Shown: piece after piece, positions 17,451-25,714 of the stretch
Numbering within the stretch: position 1 is the stretch's first letter
Layout of the letters: each line of letters starts with the position of its first letter
From: Gammaproteobacteria bacterium
GTDB lineage: Bacteria > Pseudomonadota > Gammaproteobacteria > Pseudomonadales > Pseudohongiellaceae
Direction of reading: 5' to 3'
Assembly: GCA_002730035.1 (NCBI GenBank)
Contig: PBYU01000014.1
Span: 14,090-70,004 of the forward strand
DNA length: 55,915 nucleotides
The notes under the pieces: generated by a model
What the model saw: the letters and a program-made list of their open reading frames with translations, nothing else
Told to the model about the DNA's origin: nothing
Databases searched by the model: none
Position numbers and translations under genes: made by a program

Positions 17451-19474
17451 ATGAATTCTCTCACCAACACACAACGAACCATAACGATTGGCTATGGACC
17501 TGGGTACGCCGGTTCCGAAGTCTGGAATGATCTCAAATCGAAATTAATTGTCCCCACCGAGATAGTTTCCAGCACTGCTGCACAGCGCTATAACCCGGCA
17601 CGAATTCTGCTTGATAACCACCTACTTAGAGGCATGGATCAGGCAAAGTGGACAGCAGATTTCCCTGAAGCGATCTTTTTTCCCTGAAGCGATCTTTCTC
17701 TGTACAGAGTCTATGGACCTGGATGTCGATTTGATACTCAGCAATAAGCTGCCTTACCGACAGACTATGAAACTGCTGGAAATGGCCTGCTATCAATGGT
17801 TGGTCAAGAGTGAGAAAACCGACCGCGCTAGACTGCAGGACACCAGTTTTCGTTACCTGAACAAATTAGCGGATATCAGCATCTCACTATCATCAGAAGA
17901 CGATCTGATGACACTACTGCGAAAGATTCTCACCGAAGGGCAGAACATTGCCTGCTGTGATGCAGCGTCTCTGTATCTGATTAATGAGGTCAATGATCAC
18001 GAACGCGAACTTGTCTTCAAGCTTGCGCAGAATGATTCCATGTCTATCCCTTTCGAGGAGATGCACTTCCCGCTCGATGAGTCATCCATAGCCGGCTATG
18101 TCGCCGTCACCGATAGTGAGCTGAATATCCCGGACGCTTATCAGGTCTCGCACGACGTCGCATTCAAGTTTAACCAGAGTTTCGATAGAAAGACCGGCTA
18201 TCGAACTAAATCGGTGTTTGCAATCCCGCTCACCAACAAACAGCAATCTGTAACCGGAGTCTTGCAGTTTATAAATCGCAAGAAAGCACGCTCTCTGAAA
18301 ATTACCGACGAGAAATCCGCCATCGTATACACGCTGGCTTTCGATAGTTACATAAATGTGCTCCTGCAGGCGCTGGCGAGTCAGGCGGGTATCGCGATTG
18401 AAAACACAATTCTGCAGAACGACATCAAGGCGCTGTTCGAAGGGTTCGTGAATGCATCAGTTGCCGCGATTGAACAACGAGACCCAACTACAAGCGGTCA
18501 TTCTTTCCGCGTAGCTGACCTTTGTGTTGAACTGGCTCAGTCTGTCTCAGTCTCTAATCTGACAAGGCTTCGAAATGTTCGATTCACAGATACGGAAATC
18601 CGTGAGCTTAAGTATGCCGCCCTACTCCACGATTTTGGCAAGGTTGGCGTACGTGAATCGGTTCTGGTTAAAGAGGAAAAAACTGACCGCCGGAAGCGTT
18701 GAGAATATCAACTACAGGATATTGCCGGCTCAAGAGAGGCTGAGGTCTCAAGCGTTAGGGCAGCAACTTGCCATGTATCGAAATGGCGGACTCGATGAAG
18801 CACGGTTTACCGCGATCGACGAGCAGTTGCTGCAGGATGTGCAAATGCTGAAAGAATTTTACAACGCGATCCTGGAAGTCAATGAACCCACCGTCTTGAA
18901 GCAGGATAATCGCGATATGCTGGATAAGATCAAAGAGTATCGGCTCGATGTGCAGGATGAAGAACTGGCAATCATTAACAGCAATGAGTTCGACCTGCTA
19001 TGCATTCCCAAAGGGAGTTTATCGCCGACTGAACGTAAGGAAATCGAGTCCCACGTCGTACATACCCAGAATTTCCTGAGCCATATTCCCTGGACCAAGG
19101 AATTTCAGAACGTACCGACTATCGCCGCTGCACACCATGAGAAATTAAATGGAAGTGGCTATCCCTACGGCATAAAGGATGAAGAAATACCCTTACCTTC
19201 TAAAATCATGGCTGTCTGCGATATCTATGATGCTCTGACGGCTTCAGATCGTCCCTATAAACGAGCTATGAATACGGAAAAGGCCATCGATATTCTGATG
19301 GAGGAATCTGGCAGAGGCTTGTTGGATCGAAATCTTGTGCAGGTGTTCACTGACGCCAAGGTGTTTCAGGCTATCGACTCGAAAGAGTATCCCACTGCAA
19401 AAGAATTCAGTAGTTTCAGCAACCACCCCTGTGACGTCGATGAACACCTACACGACAAGGCCGATCTTAAGTAA
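17451..19474 (+). pseudogene. GAF plus HD-GYP cyclic-di-GMP phosphodiesterase-like gene, broken by two frameshifts
   Basis: An intact version would have about 667 residues. The N-terminal part starts at ATG 17451; a GAF sensor domain follows (SLYLINE to LQFINRKKARSL); then an HD-GYP domain with SGHSFRVA, HDFGKVG, HHEKLNGSGYP and the DIYDALTASDRPYK segment. HD-GYP proteins hydrolyse cyclic-di-GMP. Two lesions shift the frame: an exact 19-bp tandem duplication (17660-17678 and 17679-17697), and an A6 run at 18677-18682 where five As would keep the frame. Removing 19 plus 1 bases restores one continuous frame. An unusually long segment, more than 100 residues, separates the HD and HHE/GYP motifs. 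It may be a pseudogene, a phase-variable gene, or contain an assembly error. Confidence 0.85.
17660..17697 (+). repeat. Exact 19-bp tandem duplication inside the HD-GYP gene
   Basis: Two identical 19-base units, 17660-17678 and 17679-17697 (each TTTCCCTGAAGCGATCTTT). Because 19 is not a multiple of three, the duplication moves the downstream reading frame by one. Removing one copy joins the frame starting at 17451 to the GAF/HD-GYP frame without a stop. Confidence 0.95.
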
Positions 19475-19495
19475 GTTCAGAGGTGCCTTAAGATC
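19463..19495. terminator. Inverted repeat between convergent genes, possible bidirectional terminator
   Basis: GATCTTAAG (19463-19471) and CTTAAGATC (19487-19495) are perfectly complementary with a 15-base loop. They span the stop codons of the HD-GYP gene and the convergent hydrolase gene. There is no T-run, so termination activity is a guess from position. Confidence 0.45.
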
Positions 19496-20444
19496 AAGCA
19501 GCGATCGCTGATTCCTGAAATTTCAACGACCGCAGCCGCCTAAATACTTCATCCATTGAATGAACAAAGAAGAAATGCCCTCTATTGGGTACCCTGTATA
19601 GGTTTGCATTCGGCATTCGGGCTGCCATGAACTCGCAATCAGAGCGCCTGGACAGACGATCCGCACAGCCCTGCCAGATCATTGTTGGAATTTTGACATC
19701 CATTAAACTGAATTCGAGTTTCCGAAAACACACCGCTAGATCCTGGGCTACGCCTCGATTGCCGAGACGTAAAGCTTCGCGGTGATCGAGGGCAAGAATC
19801 TCCAATACCCGCGGATTAAACAAAGTCTTGCGATCGGTAAAACTGAGATATTGCTGTAATCTTTCGATGCTCTGCTCTGGATCGTCGGGGAAGAACCGTT
19901 GCTTGATTCGCACCAACATCTTGATCAGCGGTGGGGTGAATTCATTCCAGCAACTTGCTGCGTAGGATGGGCCGGAGGCTTCGTTAAATACATTACCCGG
20001 CAAGCCCGCCAGACATAAATTAAAACTCACCCGATCAGGATAGTTGCGCGCTAGACTCAATGCATAAATGCCACCTGCTCCCAGTGACATGACACCGAAG
20101 TCAGTAATTCCGAGTTGATTTGTCAGCAGCATGACATCGTTACAGAACTGACTTGGAGTGGGTGCGGAGTAATAATCCGAACAACCAATGCCTGGTCGGT
20201 CTACTGCGATTAAGCGAAACCCCAATTGCCTGGCGCTGGCATGGAAAAAAGCGCACTCCAGTCGCGAGCTGCCGCCGTCATGAAAATAGATGATGGGCCT
20301 GCCACTGGAAGTGCCATATTCATCGTATGCGAGTCGGGAACCTGAGGGTAAAGTGTAGAACGCTTTTGGACGACAAAAGTGTAACTCGGCTATGGGATTT
20401 AGAGAGGAAGGCTGTGAAGCCCCGTGTGACGCTTGTGCTCCCAT
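19494..20444 (-). CDS. Alpha/beta hydrolase fold protein
   Basis: A 316-residue cytoplasmic hydrolase; the substrate is unknown. The fold is visible in IIYFHDGGSSRLE (oxyanion loop, HDGG instead of the usual HG), VDRPGIGCSD, the nucleophile elbow VMSLGAGG, and near the C-terminus the acid WQGCADR and the histidine in NRGHFFFVHS. The nucleophile elbow lacks the usual first small glycine (Val in its place), a minor deviation. It resembles the proline-iminopeptidase/haloperoxidase-like group. It is divergent from a DUF6502 gene and shares with it a control region bearing two matching dyads, so the two may be regulated together. Confidence 0.85.
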   Translation of the reverse strand: MGAQASHGASQPSSLNPIAELHFCRPKAFYTLPSGSRLAYDEYGTSSGRPIIYFHDGGSSRLECAFFHASARQLGFRLIAVDRPGIGCSDYYSAPTPSQFCNDVMLLTNQLGITDFGVMSLGAGGIYALSLARNYPDRVSFNLCLAGLPGNVFNEASGPSYAASCWNEFTPPLIKMLVRIKQRFFPDDPEQSIERLQQYLSFTDRKTLFNPRVLEILALDHREALRLGNRGVAQDLAVCFRKLEFSLMDVKIPTMIWQGCADRLSRRSDCEFMAARMPNANLYRVPNRGHFFFVHSMDEVFRRLRSLKFQESAIAA

Positions 20445-20490
20445 CTAATGTATCCCCCGATCAGTCGGCTAAGATCAGTCGTTGCCAAAA

Positions 20491-20516
20491 CTATACTAAG
20501 TGGGAATAATTCCCAC
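20491..20516 (-). promoter_or_regulatory. Dyad 1 (GTGGGA-N5-TCCCAC) beside a -10-like box for the hydrolase gene
   Basis: The 17-bp sequence GTGGGAATAATTCCCAC at 20500-20516 has perfect eight-base arms around one central base. On the minus strand it is followed after a few bases by TATAGT (complement of 20491-20496), so it would cover the -35 region of the hydrolase promoter. A second copy sits 72 bp away, centre to centre, facing the DUF6502 gene. Confidence 0.7.
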
Positions 20517-20571
20517 GTCAATAACTGTCGGCCAATAATCCCGTTTCTACAGTGGCTAATTTTTAGGTGAT

Positions 20572-20602
20572 GTGGGATTAATTCCCACTAAGCAGGTATA
20601 CT
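20572..20602 (+). promoter_or_regulatory. Dyad 2 (GTGGGA-N5-TCCCAC) beside a -10-like box for the DUF6502 gene
   Basis: GTGGGATTAATTCCCAC at 20572-20588 repeats the six-base arms of dyad 1. TATACT follows at 20597-20602, so the dyad overlaps the expected -35 position. This mirrors the arrangement of dyad 1 and suggests one regulator acting on both divergent promoters. The 72-bp spacing is close to seven helical turns. Confidence 0.7.
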
Positions 20603-20610
20603 GCAAACCC

Positions 20611-21456
20611 ATGCAAGACGCTCAGGATCCCAATACTGGCAACCCCCCAACGGCTCTGGTTACAGCGATCGAGAGAATTCTACGACCGCTGGTGAAGCTA
20701 CTGCTGAGCTATCAGCTAACCTACCCACAGCTGATCAGGATGCTCAAGTCCACTTATGTCGAAGTGGCAGAAGACCAGTTCAAGGTTAATAAAAAACGCC
20801 AGTCTGACAGCCGAATTCATCTGCTTACCGGTGTGCATCGAAAAGATGTCAAACGATTACGTGACGAAACCAGGCAGGACCAAGCCGCGCCGCCCTTAGT
20901 TTCTGCCGGCGCTCAGATAATCGGCCACTGGTTGGGTACGGGCGAGTATCTGGACGGGTTGGGCAAGCCGAGGCCACTTCCCTTGAGACCTTCGGCGACG
21001 GATGGGGTCAGCTTCGAATCGCTGGTTGAAACAGTCTGCAAACAGGATATCCGCCCACGAGTAATCCTGGATGAATGGATTAGACTGGGAATAGCCCATG
21101 AGGAAAACGAGCACGTGGTAATCAATACCGGTGCATTTACACCAGACAAGGGATTCGATGAGAAAGCATTCTTCTTCGGCAAGAATACGCAGGATCATAT
21201 TAACGCGGCAAGCCACAACCTGCGTGGGCTGAAACCTTCCTATTTCGATAGAAGTGTTTATTATGACAATCTTACCGAGTCATCCGTCGAAGAACTCAGC
21301 GAACTGGCCGACTCACTGGGAATGCAGGCGCTTACGCAGATGAACAAGCAAGCTCTGCAGCGCCAGAACGAAGACAAGAATACGGCTGAGGCCAGCTTTC
21401 GCATGAACTTTGGCATCTTCAATTTCAATAGTTCCAGCCACGACGAATCGGAATGA
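20611..21456 (+). CDS. DUF6502 family protein
   Basis: A 281-residue protein that I recognise as a DUF6502 member from the N-terminal block with LLSYQLTYPQLIRMLK and the following LLTGVHRKDVKRLRDE. The first 100 residues look like a helical winged-helix-type region; this is an impression from pattern only. The function of the family is unknown to me; a DNA-binding role is a reasonable guess. I start at ATG 20611 because the GTG at 20572 lies inside dyad 2. The next gene begins eight bases after its stop, so the two are probably one operon. The dyads in front may be its own binding sites, which is inference. Confidence 0.75.
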   Translation: MQDAQDPNTGNPPTALVTAIERILRPLVKLLLSYQLTYPQLIRMLKSTYVEVAEDQFKVNKKRQSDSRIHLLTGVHRKDVKRLRDETRQDQAAPPLVSAGAQIIGHWLGTGEYLDGLGKPRPLPLRPSATDGVSFESLVETVCKQDIRPRVILDEWIRLGIAHEENEHVVINTGAFTPDKGFDEKAFFFGKNTQDHINAASHNLRGLKPSYFDRSVYYDNLTESSVEELSELADSLGMQALTQMNKQALQRQNEDKNTAEASFRMNFGIFNFNSSSHDESE

Positions 21457-21463
21457 ATCGAGG

Positions 21464-22336
21464 ATGAGCGACTTGTCCGTATTGCAACAAAGCCATTTCA
21501 CGCCAGCCAGGAATTTCCTGAGCCTGGGCTTGGGATTGCTGGCACTGTTGATACTGGCACTGCTTAATGTGGCGAGTACCGGTGTGGTCCGATCTGGCGG
21601 TGACGACGACGGGAGTGGCATCGGTGGCACCGGCCGGATGTTGGTTCCTGGCGGTGGCAGTGGGCTTGGCGGTACAGGCCTTAAACCATTCGTGAGCGTC
21701 AACGATGTAGGAAACATAGAAATTCTGTCATCTCCTTCCCAATCCGCAAGAAGTATAGCCTCCTCTCTGGATTTCGAAATTGAGCCGCGAATTCCTGTCA
21801 GTGTGGCACCCATTGCTTCACCGGTACTGCTTACCGACCGCGATTTAATCTCAAGAGACTCGCTAGCGATCGACATCAGTGAGGAACTACAACGCTCGCT
21901 CGACAGAAATGCACTGGCATTCATTGTAGAAACTACGCTTCCTGACCGACCCATAGTAGTTGCGATGACACAGTCACATCGGAACAGCACAGAACTACCC
22001 TCTAACGCATATCCTACGGAAGATGCTGTGACGAATCAGGGCACACAGACGATCCCCGAATTAGCGGATTCTAGTAACGAAGAGTCAGCAAATCAGCATA
22101 CTGCTGAGCTGGATTGGATTTCCCTGAGTCGCTATCTGTTAGCGAATTCAGGCGGAGCTGCAGCAGAATCTGCACAGGATGGAGATCCGGCGTCGGGCAC
22201 GGCTGCACCTCAGAGTGACACGCGATTGCAGCGCCCGGTACGTATTCAACGACCAGAAATCCCCCCCATACAGCACTATCGTCCGATCCGAAGAGCGGCT
22301 ATTCTTCCTCCTCGCATAAAACCGCTAAGCCTTTAG
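21464..22336 (+). CDS. Membrane-anchored protein with duplicated GGTG motif, unknown function
   Basis: A 290-residue protein with one transmembrane segment at about residues 17-38, then two copies of a glycine motif (GSGIGGTGRM and GSGLGGTGLK), then a long Ser/Ala/Glu-rich, probably disordered periplasmic part and a proline/arginine-rich end. No catalytic domain is visible. GGxGGTG motifs occur in other secreted proteins that, as far as I recall, are often found near DUF6502 genes. A TTG at 21410 would extend the frame into the upstream gene and is unlikely. It is probably cotranscribed with the DUF6502 gene and is convergent with the barrel protein gene. Confidence 0.65.
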   Translation: MSDLSVLQQSHFTPARNFLSLGLGLLALLILALLNVASTGVVRSGGDDDGSGIGGTGRMLVPGGGSGLGGTGLKPFVSVNDVGNIEILSSPSQSARSIASSLDFEIEPRIPVSVAPIASPVLLTDRDLISRDSLAIDISEELQRSLDRNALAFIVETTLPDRPIVVAMTQSHRNSTELPSNAYPTEDAVTNQGTQTIPELADSSNEESANQHTAELDWISLSRYLLANSGGAAAESAQDGDPASGTAAPQSDTRLQRPVRIQRPEIPPIQHYRPIRRAAILPPRIKPLSL

Positions 22337-22469
22337 GGACTCTCTGAACGCGTAGTTGTTCACTCCTGCAGAAGTATGTCTGCATTGCCAGGGCATCGCA
22401 CACAGAGAATGGGCGACGCCGCATGGTCGGCACTCCAGACCTTGCCAGAAGGAGTCTGCGGGCAGGCAT

Positions 22470-23276
22470 TCACCAACGATAACTGAGTTGTCCCAGGGCA
22501 GTAATATCCGCGCTAGCTTCAGTAAATCCCCATGCTGTCATTGCAGTAAACGTCCATTTCTCATTCAGCTGCCAGCTCACATAGGGCAGCAGGTCGTGTG
22601 TTTCCGGCGTAAATGACGAAGCGGATTCCCGGTAATCGTAAAAAGCGCCGATACTCCATCCTTGATTTAGTGGGTAAGCAAAGGCCAACTGGGCGAATGC
22701 GGAATCCTGCAGCCCTTCGTAAAGCGTAGAAGTTCCTCTAAAATTATATCCAAATGTGGCGTAAATCATCGATGTGCCGAGATTCTGTGACAGGTCGACC
22801 TGGATGCTGTAATCCGTTTCACCCGTTCCTAGTCCGTTATCTTCATCGGCTGTCGGTAGCTTCACACCGAGCCGCAGGTCCACAAATGGAGCAGTTGCGC
22901 TAATCGGGTCGAAGTGATAGATAAGCGTGGCGATGGAATCGCTAATCCCACTGGATGTGCTCACCTGTGTCGCTGCGACTGCACGGTTAACCCCGCCAAT
23001 ATTCACCAGCACGTTACCCAGCCCCTCGATGCGAAGCTGCCCAGCCATCAATTGAAAGCCCCACCTTCCCCTGTCCAGGGAATAGGTCACCGGAAAATAG
23101 TGAATCGTGGTATCGAGTGGCTCTTCGTAGTCTCCCCTTGCGTAATAAGCTCCGATACTCAAAGTCTGATTCAGCGGCGGCGGCTCCTGTCCATCCGCGC
23201 CGTGAATAACTATTATTGACACCAAGATAGAAATGAATTTCCCTTGTGAAATCAATCTATTACGAGCTATAAGCAT
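22470..23276 (-). CDS. Outer-membrane beta-barrel protein (transporter/MetA-pathway-like)
   Basis: A 268-residue protein with an N-terminal signal peptide (hydrophobic FISILVSIIVIHG, cleavage likely before QEPP). The mature part alternates polar and hydrophobic residues and ends in SYRW, an aromatic C-terminal residue typical of outer-membrane barrels. Repeated aromatic and glycine pairs and short turns such as DYRESASS suggest 10 to 14 strands. It resembles the family annotated as transporter or phenol-degradation outer-membrane protein, but a substrate cannot be assigned. I start at ATG 23276 to place the signal peptide at the N-terminus. Confidence 0.7.
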   Translation of the reverse strand: MLIARNRLISQGKFISILVSIIVIHGADGQEPPPLNQTLSIGAYYARGDYEEPLDTTIHYFPVTYSLDRGRWGFQLMAGQLRIEGLGNVLVNIGGVNRAVAATQVSTSSGISDSIATLIYHFDPISATAPFVDLRLGVKLPTADEDNGLGTGETDYSIQVDLSQNLGTSMIYATFGYNFRGTSTLYEGLQDSAFAQLAFAYPLNQGWSIGAFYDYRESASSFTPETHDLLPYVSWQLNEKWTFTAMTAWGFTEASADITALGQLSYRW

Positions 23277-23434
23277 GAAACAAGTTTGACCTGGGTGAAT
23301 TAGCAATAGGCCAAAACCGGCCTGGACTGACCTCTATGCCGAGAAAGGCGCGGCAGTCCAGCCTGCCGGGGTTGAGAATGATTCCAAACCTGACTCTACA
23401 TAGAATGCAAAGATAGCAGAGTCAGCCCAGTGTA

Positions 23435-23752
23435 TTGAGAATAATATTTTGCGCTTCAAATGGTGATTTTCCGCCTCTTTTCCTCATCATTTATACACTA
23501 TTTTCATTGATCGAGTTCACCCAGACATGGGATATCGATTTCGCCGGTTCGGTCACTAACGGCATGGTTGACCTGACTGCTATCGGAGGTTCCTTGATGG
23601 ATCCAGGCGGCATCATCAGCAATTCCATCGATGCCAACCTTGGCGGCATATTTACCGGCATCCAGGCCGAGGCATTCGTCGGTGGATTCGATCTGATCGA
23701 TGAACTGAATGTATTCAATCAAGTCGATGGGATTTACACTATCGAGCGATAG
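23435..23752 (+). pseudogene. C-terminal fragment of a large FecR/GGTG-type surface protein
   Basis: The frame has 105 codons, but only residues after about 29 look like real protein. TWDIDFAGSV, IDANLGGIFTG, AEAFVGGFDL and the end YTIER match the conserved C-terminal barrel-like end of large FecR-domain proteins that I recall being near DUF6502 genes. The first 28 residues (from GTG-like or ATG starts) look like unrelated DNA. It is followed immediately by a good intrinsic terminator, as expected of a genuine gene 3' end. The likely explanation is a 5' deletion of a much larger gene. A short functional protein cannot be excluded. Confidence 0.55.
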
Positions 23753-23777
23753 TTAGTAATTATTCTGCAAATTTAAT

Positions 23778-23800
23778 AGGGGCCATTTGGCCCCTTTCTT
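23778..23800 (+). terminator. Rho-independent terminator after the FecR-type fragment
   Basis: AGGGGCC (23778-23784) and GGCCCCT (23789-23795) form a seven-pair stem with ATTT loop, followed by TTCTT. On the plus strand it lies 25 bases after the stop at 23752. On the other strand the sequence after the stem is A/T rich, so it may also serve msrB. Confidence 0.8.
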
Positions 23801-23825
23801 CGCTGCATAGTATTTATCCTTCGGC

Positions 23826-24254
23826 CTAGTAATCTTGCTTGTCGAAGTCCAGCGCGGCGGAGTTAATACAATAGCGTAGCCCCGTTTCCGGCGGCCCGTT
23901 GGGAAATACATGACCCAGATGTGACTCACAATTCCTGCACACGACCTCGGTGCGAAGCATTCCATGGGAGTGATCGGCGATCTCTGCAACACTCTCTACG
24001 GAATTCGGCTGGTAGAAACTGGGCCAGCCAGAGCCTGAATCATATTTAGTCTCTGAGGAAAACAGTCGCTTCCCGCATGCCGCGCAGTTGTACATCCCCT
24101 TATCTTTCAAGTCACAGTATTCACCCGTGAACGCACGTTCGGTGCCTTTCTCCCGTAGTACGTGATAGCGCACGGCATCGAGTTCCTGATGCCACTGCTC
24201 TTCGCTCTTGCGGCTCTGCTCTACCTTCTGAGTTGATTTTGTGTCTTCAGCCAT
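23826..24254 (-). CDS. msrB: Peptide-methionine (R)-S-oxide reductase
   Basis: Reduces methionine-R-sulfoxide in proteins. The 142-residue protein carries the zinc-binding pairs CAAC and CRNC, the GSGWPSF substrate loop and the catalytic cysteine in RYCINSAAL near the C-terminus. AGGTGAGCAGCA before the ATG is a plausible ribosome site. It is divergent from the alaA-type aminotransferase across 209 bases, a pairing also seen in pseudomonads. Confidence 0.95.
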   Translation of the reverse strand: MAEDTKSTQKVEQSRKSEEQWHQELDAVRYHVLREKGTERAFTGEYCDLKDKGMYNCAACGKRLFSSETKYDSGSGWPSFYQPNSVESVAEIADHSHGMLRTEVVCRNCESHLGHVFPNGPPETGLRYCINSAALDFDKQDY

Positions 24255-24463
24255 TGCTGCTCACCTGCCACTAAATGGTCACTGTAGATAACCGTTGCGG
24301 ATGCCCGATTTATGTCTTATGTAACTTACTGTAGAATAAGGGCTTTTCGAACACTGTTGTGCTTACCCTTAGACTGTCAACAGGCACACACTTAATCGAA
24401 CACTAGATTCTAACGAAATCGACAATTAGTTACATCATAGCGAATCCTGCCGACTACACTACT

Positions 24464-25714
24464 ATGGAACAGATCGATCCTGTCACCGACGTCTATCTCG
24501 AAGGCATTGAGCAATCGCACAAGCTCGATAATGTCTGCTATGACATTCGGGGGCCCGTGCTGGAGGAAGCAAAACGGCTCGAAGAGGAAGGCCATCAAAT
24601 ATTGAAACTGAATATCGGTAATCCGGCGGCCTTTGGATTTCAAGCACCGGATGAGATTCTCTATGATGTCATCCATAATCTGGCCAACGCCCAGGGCTAT
24701 AGCGATTCAAAAGGACTATACTCGGCGCGTAAGGCAATCATGCAGGAATGCCAGCGGCTGAAGATTAGCGGAGTAGATATCGATGATATCTATCTGGGCA
24801 ATGGTGTAAGCGAACTGATTACCATGTCCATGCAGGCCTTGCTGAATAACGGCGATGAAGTCCTGATACCAGCCCCCGATTATCCACTGTGGACTGCGGC
24901 GGTAAGCCTCAGCGGCGCCAAACCCGTGCATTATCTTTGTGACGAGGGAGCCGACTGGTTTCCATCTATCGAAGACATCGAAGCGAAGATCAATAGCAAC
25001 ACCCGCGCCTTGGTCATCATCAATCCGAATAATCCTACCGGTTCAGTGTATAGTCGGGAAATACTACTCGAGCTCATCGCGCTTGCCCGCAAGTATAAAC
25101 TCATACTGTTCGCCGATGAGATTTACAGCAAGATCGTGTACGAAGACGCACAGCATATCCCCGTCGCTTCTCTGTGCGACGATTTGTTTATCGTGAGTTT
25201 TAACGGTCTATCTAAATCCTATCGCTTGGCGGGCTTTCGTTCCGGCTGGATGATACTCAGTGGACCTAAACAGGCCGCCACCGATTATATTCAAGGCCTG
25301 GAGATTCTCACCAATATGCGACTATGCGCAAACGTGCCGGCTCAGTTCGCGGTGCAGACTGCGCTCGGTGGTTACCAGAGTATTAACGAGCTAGTTCTGC
25401 CAGGAGGCCGCCTGAAGGAACAACGGGATCTGACCTGGGATTTACTCAATCAGATTCCCGGTGTCAGTTGTGTAAAGCCGATGGGGGCCATTTATATGTT
25501 TCCGCGGCTCGGCCCTGCCATGTACAAAATAGACGACGATATCGCGCTGGTGCTGGACATCCTCAATCAAGAAAATATCCTGGTAGTTCAGGGCAGTGCT
25601 TTTAATATCACTGACAAACAACACCTGCGCCTGGTATTTCTGCCGAGGGAGGATGAGCTGAGCAGGGCGATTCCACAGCTTGGCCAGGTGCTGGCACAGC
25701 ATCGATCCGCTTAG
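24464..25714 (+). CDS. alaA: Glutamate-pyruvate aminotransferase, AlaA type
   Basis: PLP-dependent class I aminotransferase that makes alanine from pyruvate and glutamate. The 416-residue sequence is very close in pattern to E. coli AlaA: KLDNVCYDIRGPVLEEA, LNIGNPAAFGF, NGVSELI, PAPDYPLWTAAV, VIINPNNPTG and FADEIYSKIVY. The Schiff-base lysine is Lys251 in FNGLSKSYRLAGFR. The 15-20 extra N-terminal residues compared with E. coli leave the exact start open. Its stop codon overlaps the end of convergent pdxB by four bases. Confidence 0.93.
   Translation: MEQIDPVTDVYLEGIEQSHKLDNVCYDIRGPVLEEAKRLEEEGHQILKLNIGNPAAFGFQAPDEILYDVIHNLANAQGYSDSKGLYSARKAIMQECQRLKISGVDIDDIYLGNGVSELITMSMQALLNNGDEVLIPAPDYPLWTAAVSLSGAKPVHYLCDEGADWFPSIEDIEAKINSNTRALVIINPNNPTGSVYSREILLELIALARKYKLILFADEIYSKIVYEDAQHIPVASLCDDLFIVSFNGLSKSYRLAGFRSGWMILSGPKQAATDYIQGLEILTNMRLCANVPAQFAVQTALGGYQSINELVLPGGRLKEQRDLTWDLLNQIPGVSCVKPMGAIYMFPRLGPAMYKIDDDIALVLDILNQENILVVQGSAFNITDKQHLRLVFLPREDELSRAIPQLGQVLAQHRSA

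Noticed and set aside
18677..18682. Programmed ribosomal frameshift in the HD-GYP gene
   Set aside because: Restoring the frame needs a +1 shift and no known slippery site or stimulator for that is visible; an indel is simpler.
21313..21990. Minus-strand open frame of 225 codons
   Set aside because: Antisense to DUF6502 and the GGTG protein; low-complexity Ser/Pro translation typical of a shadow frame.
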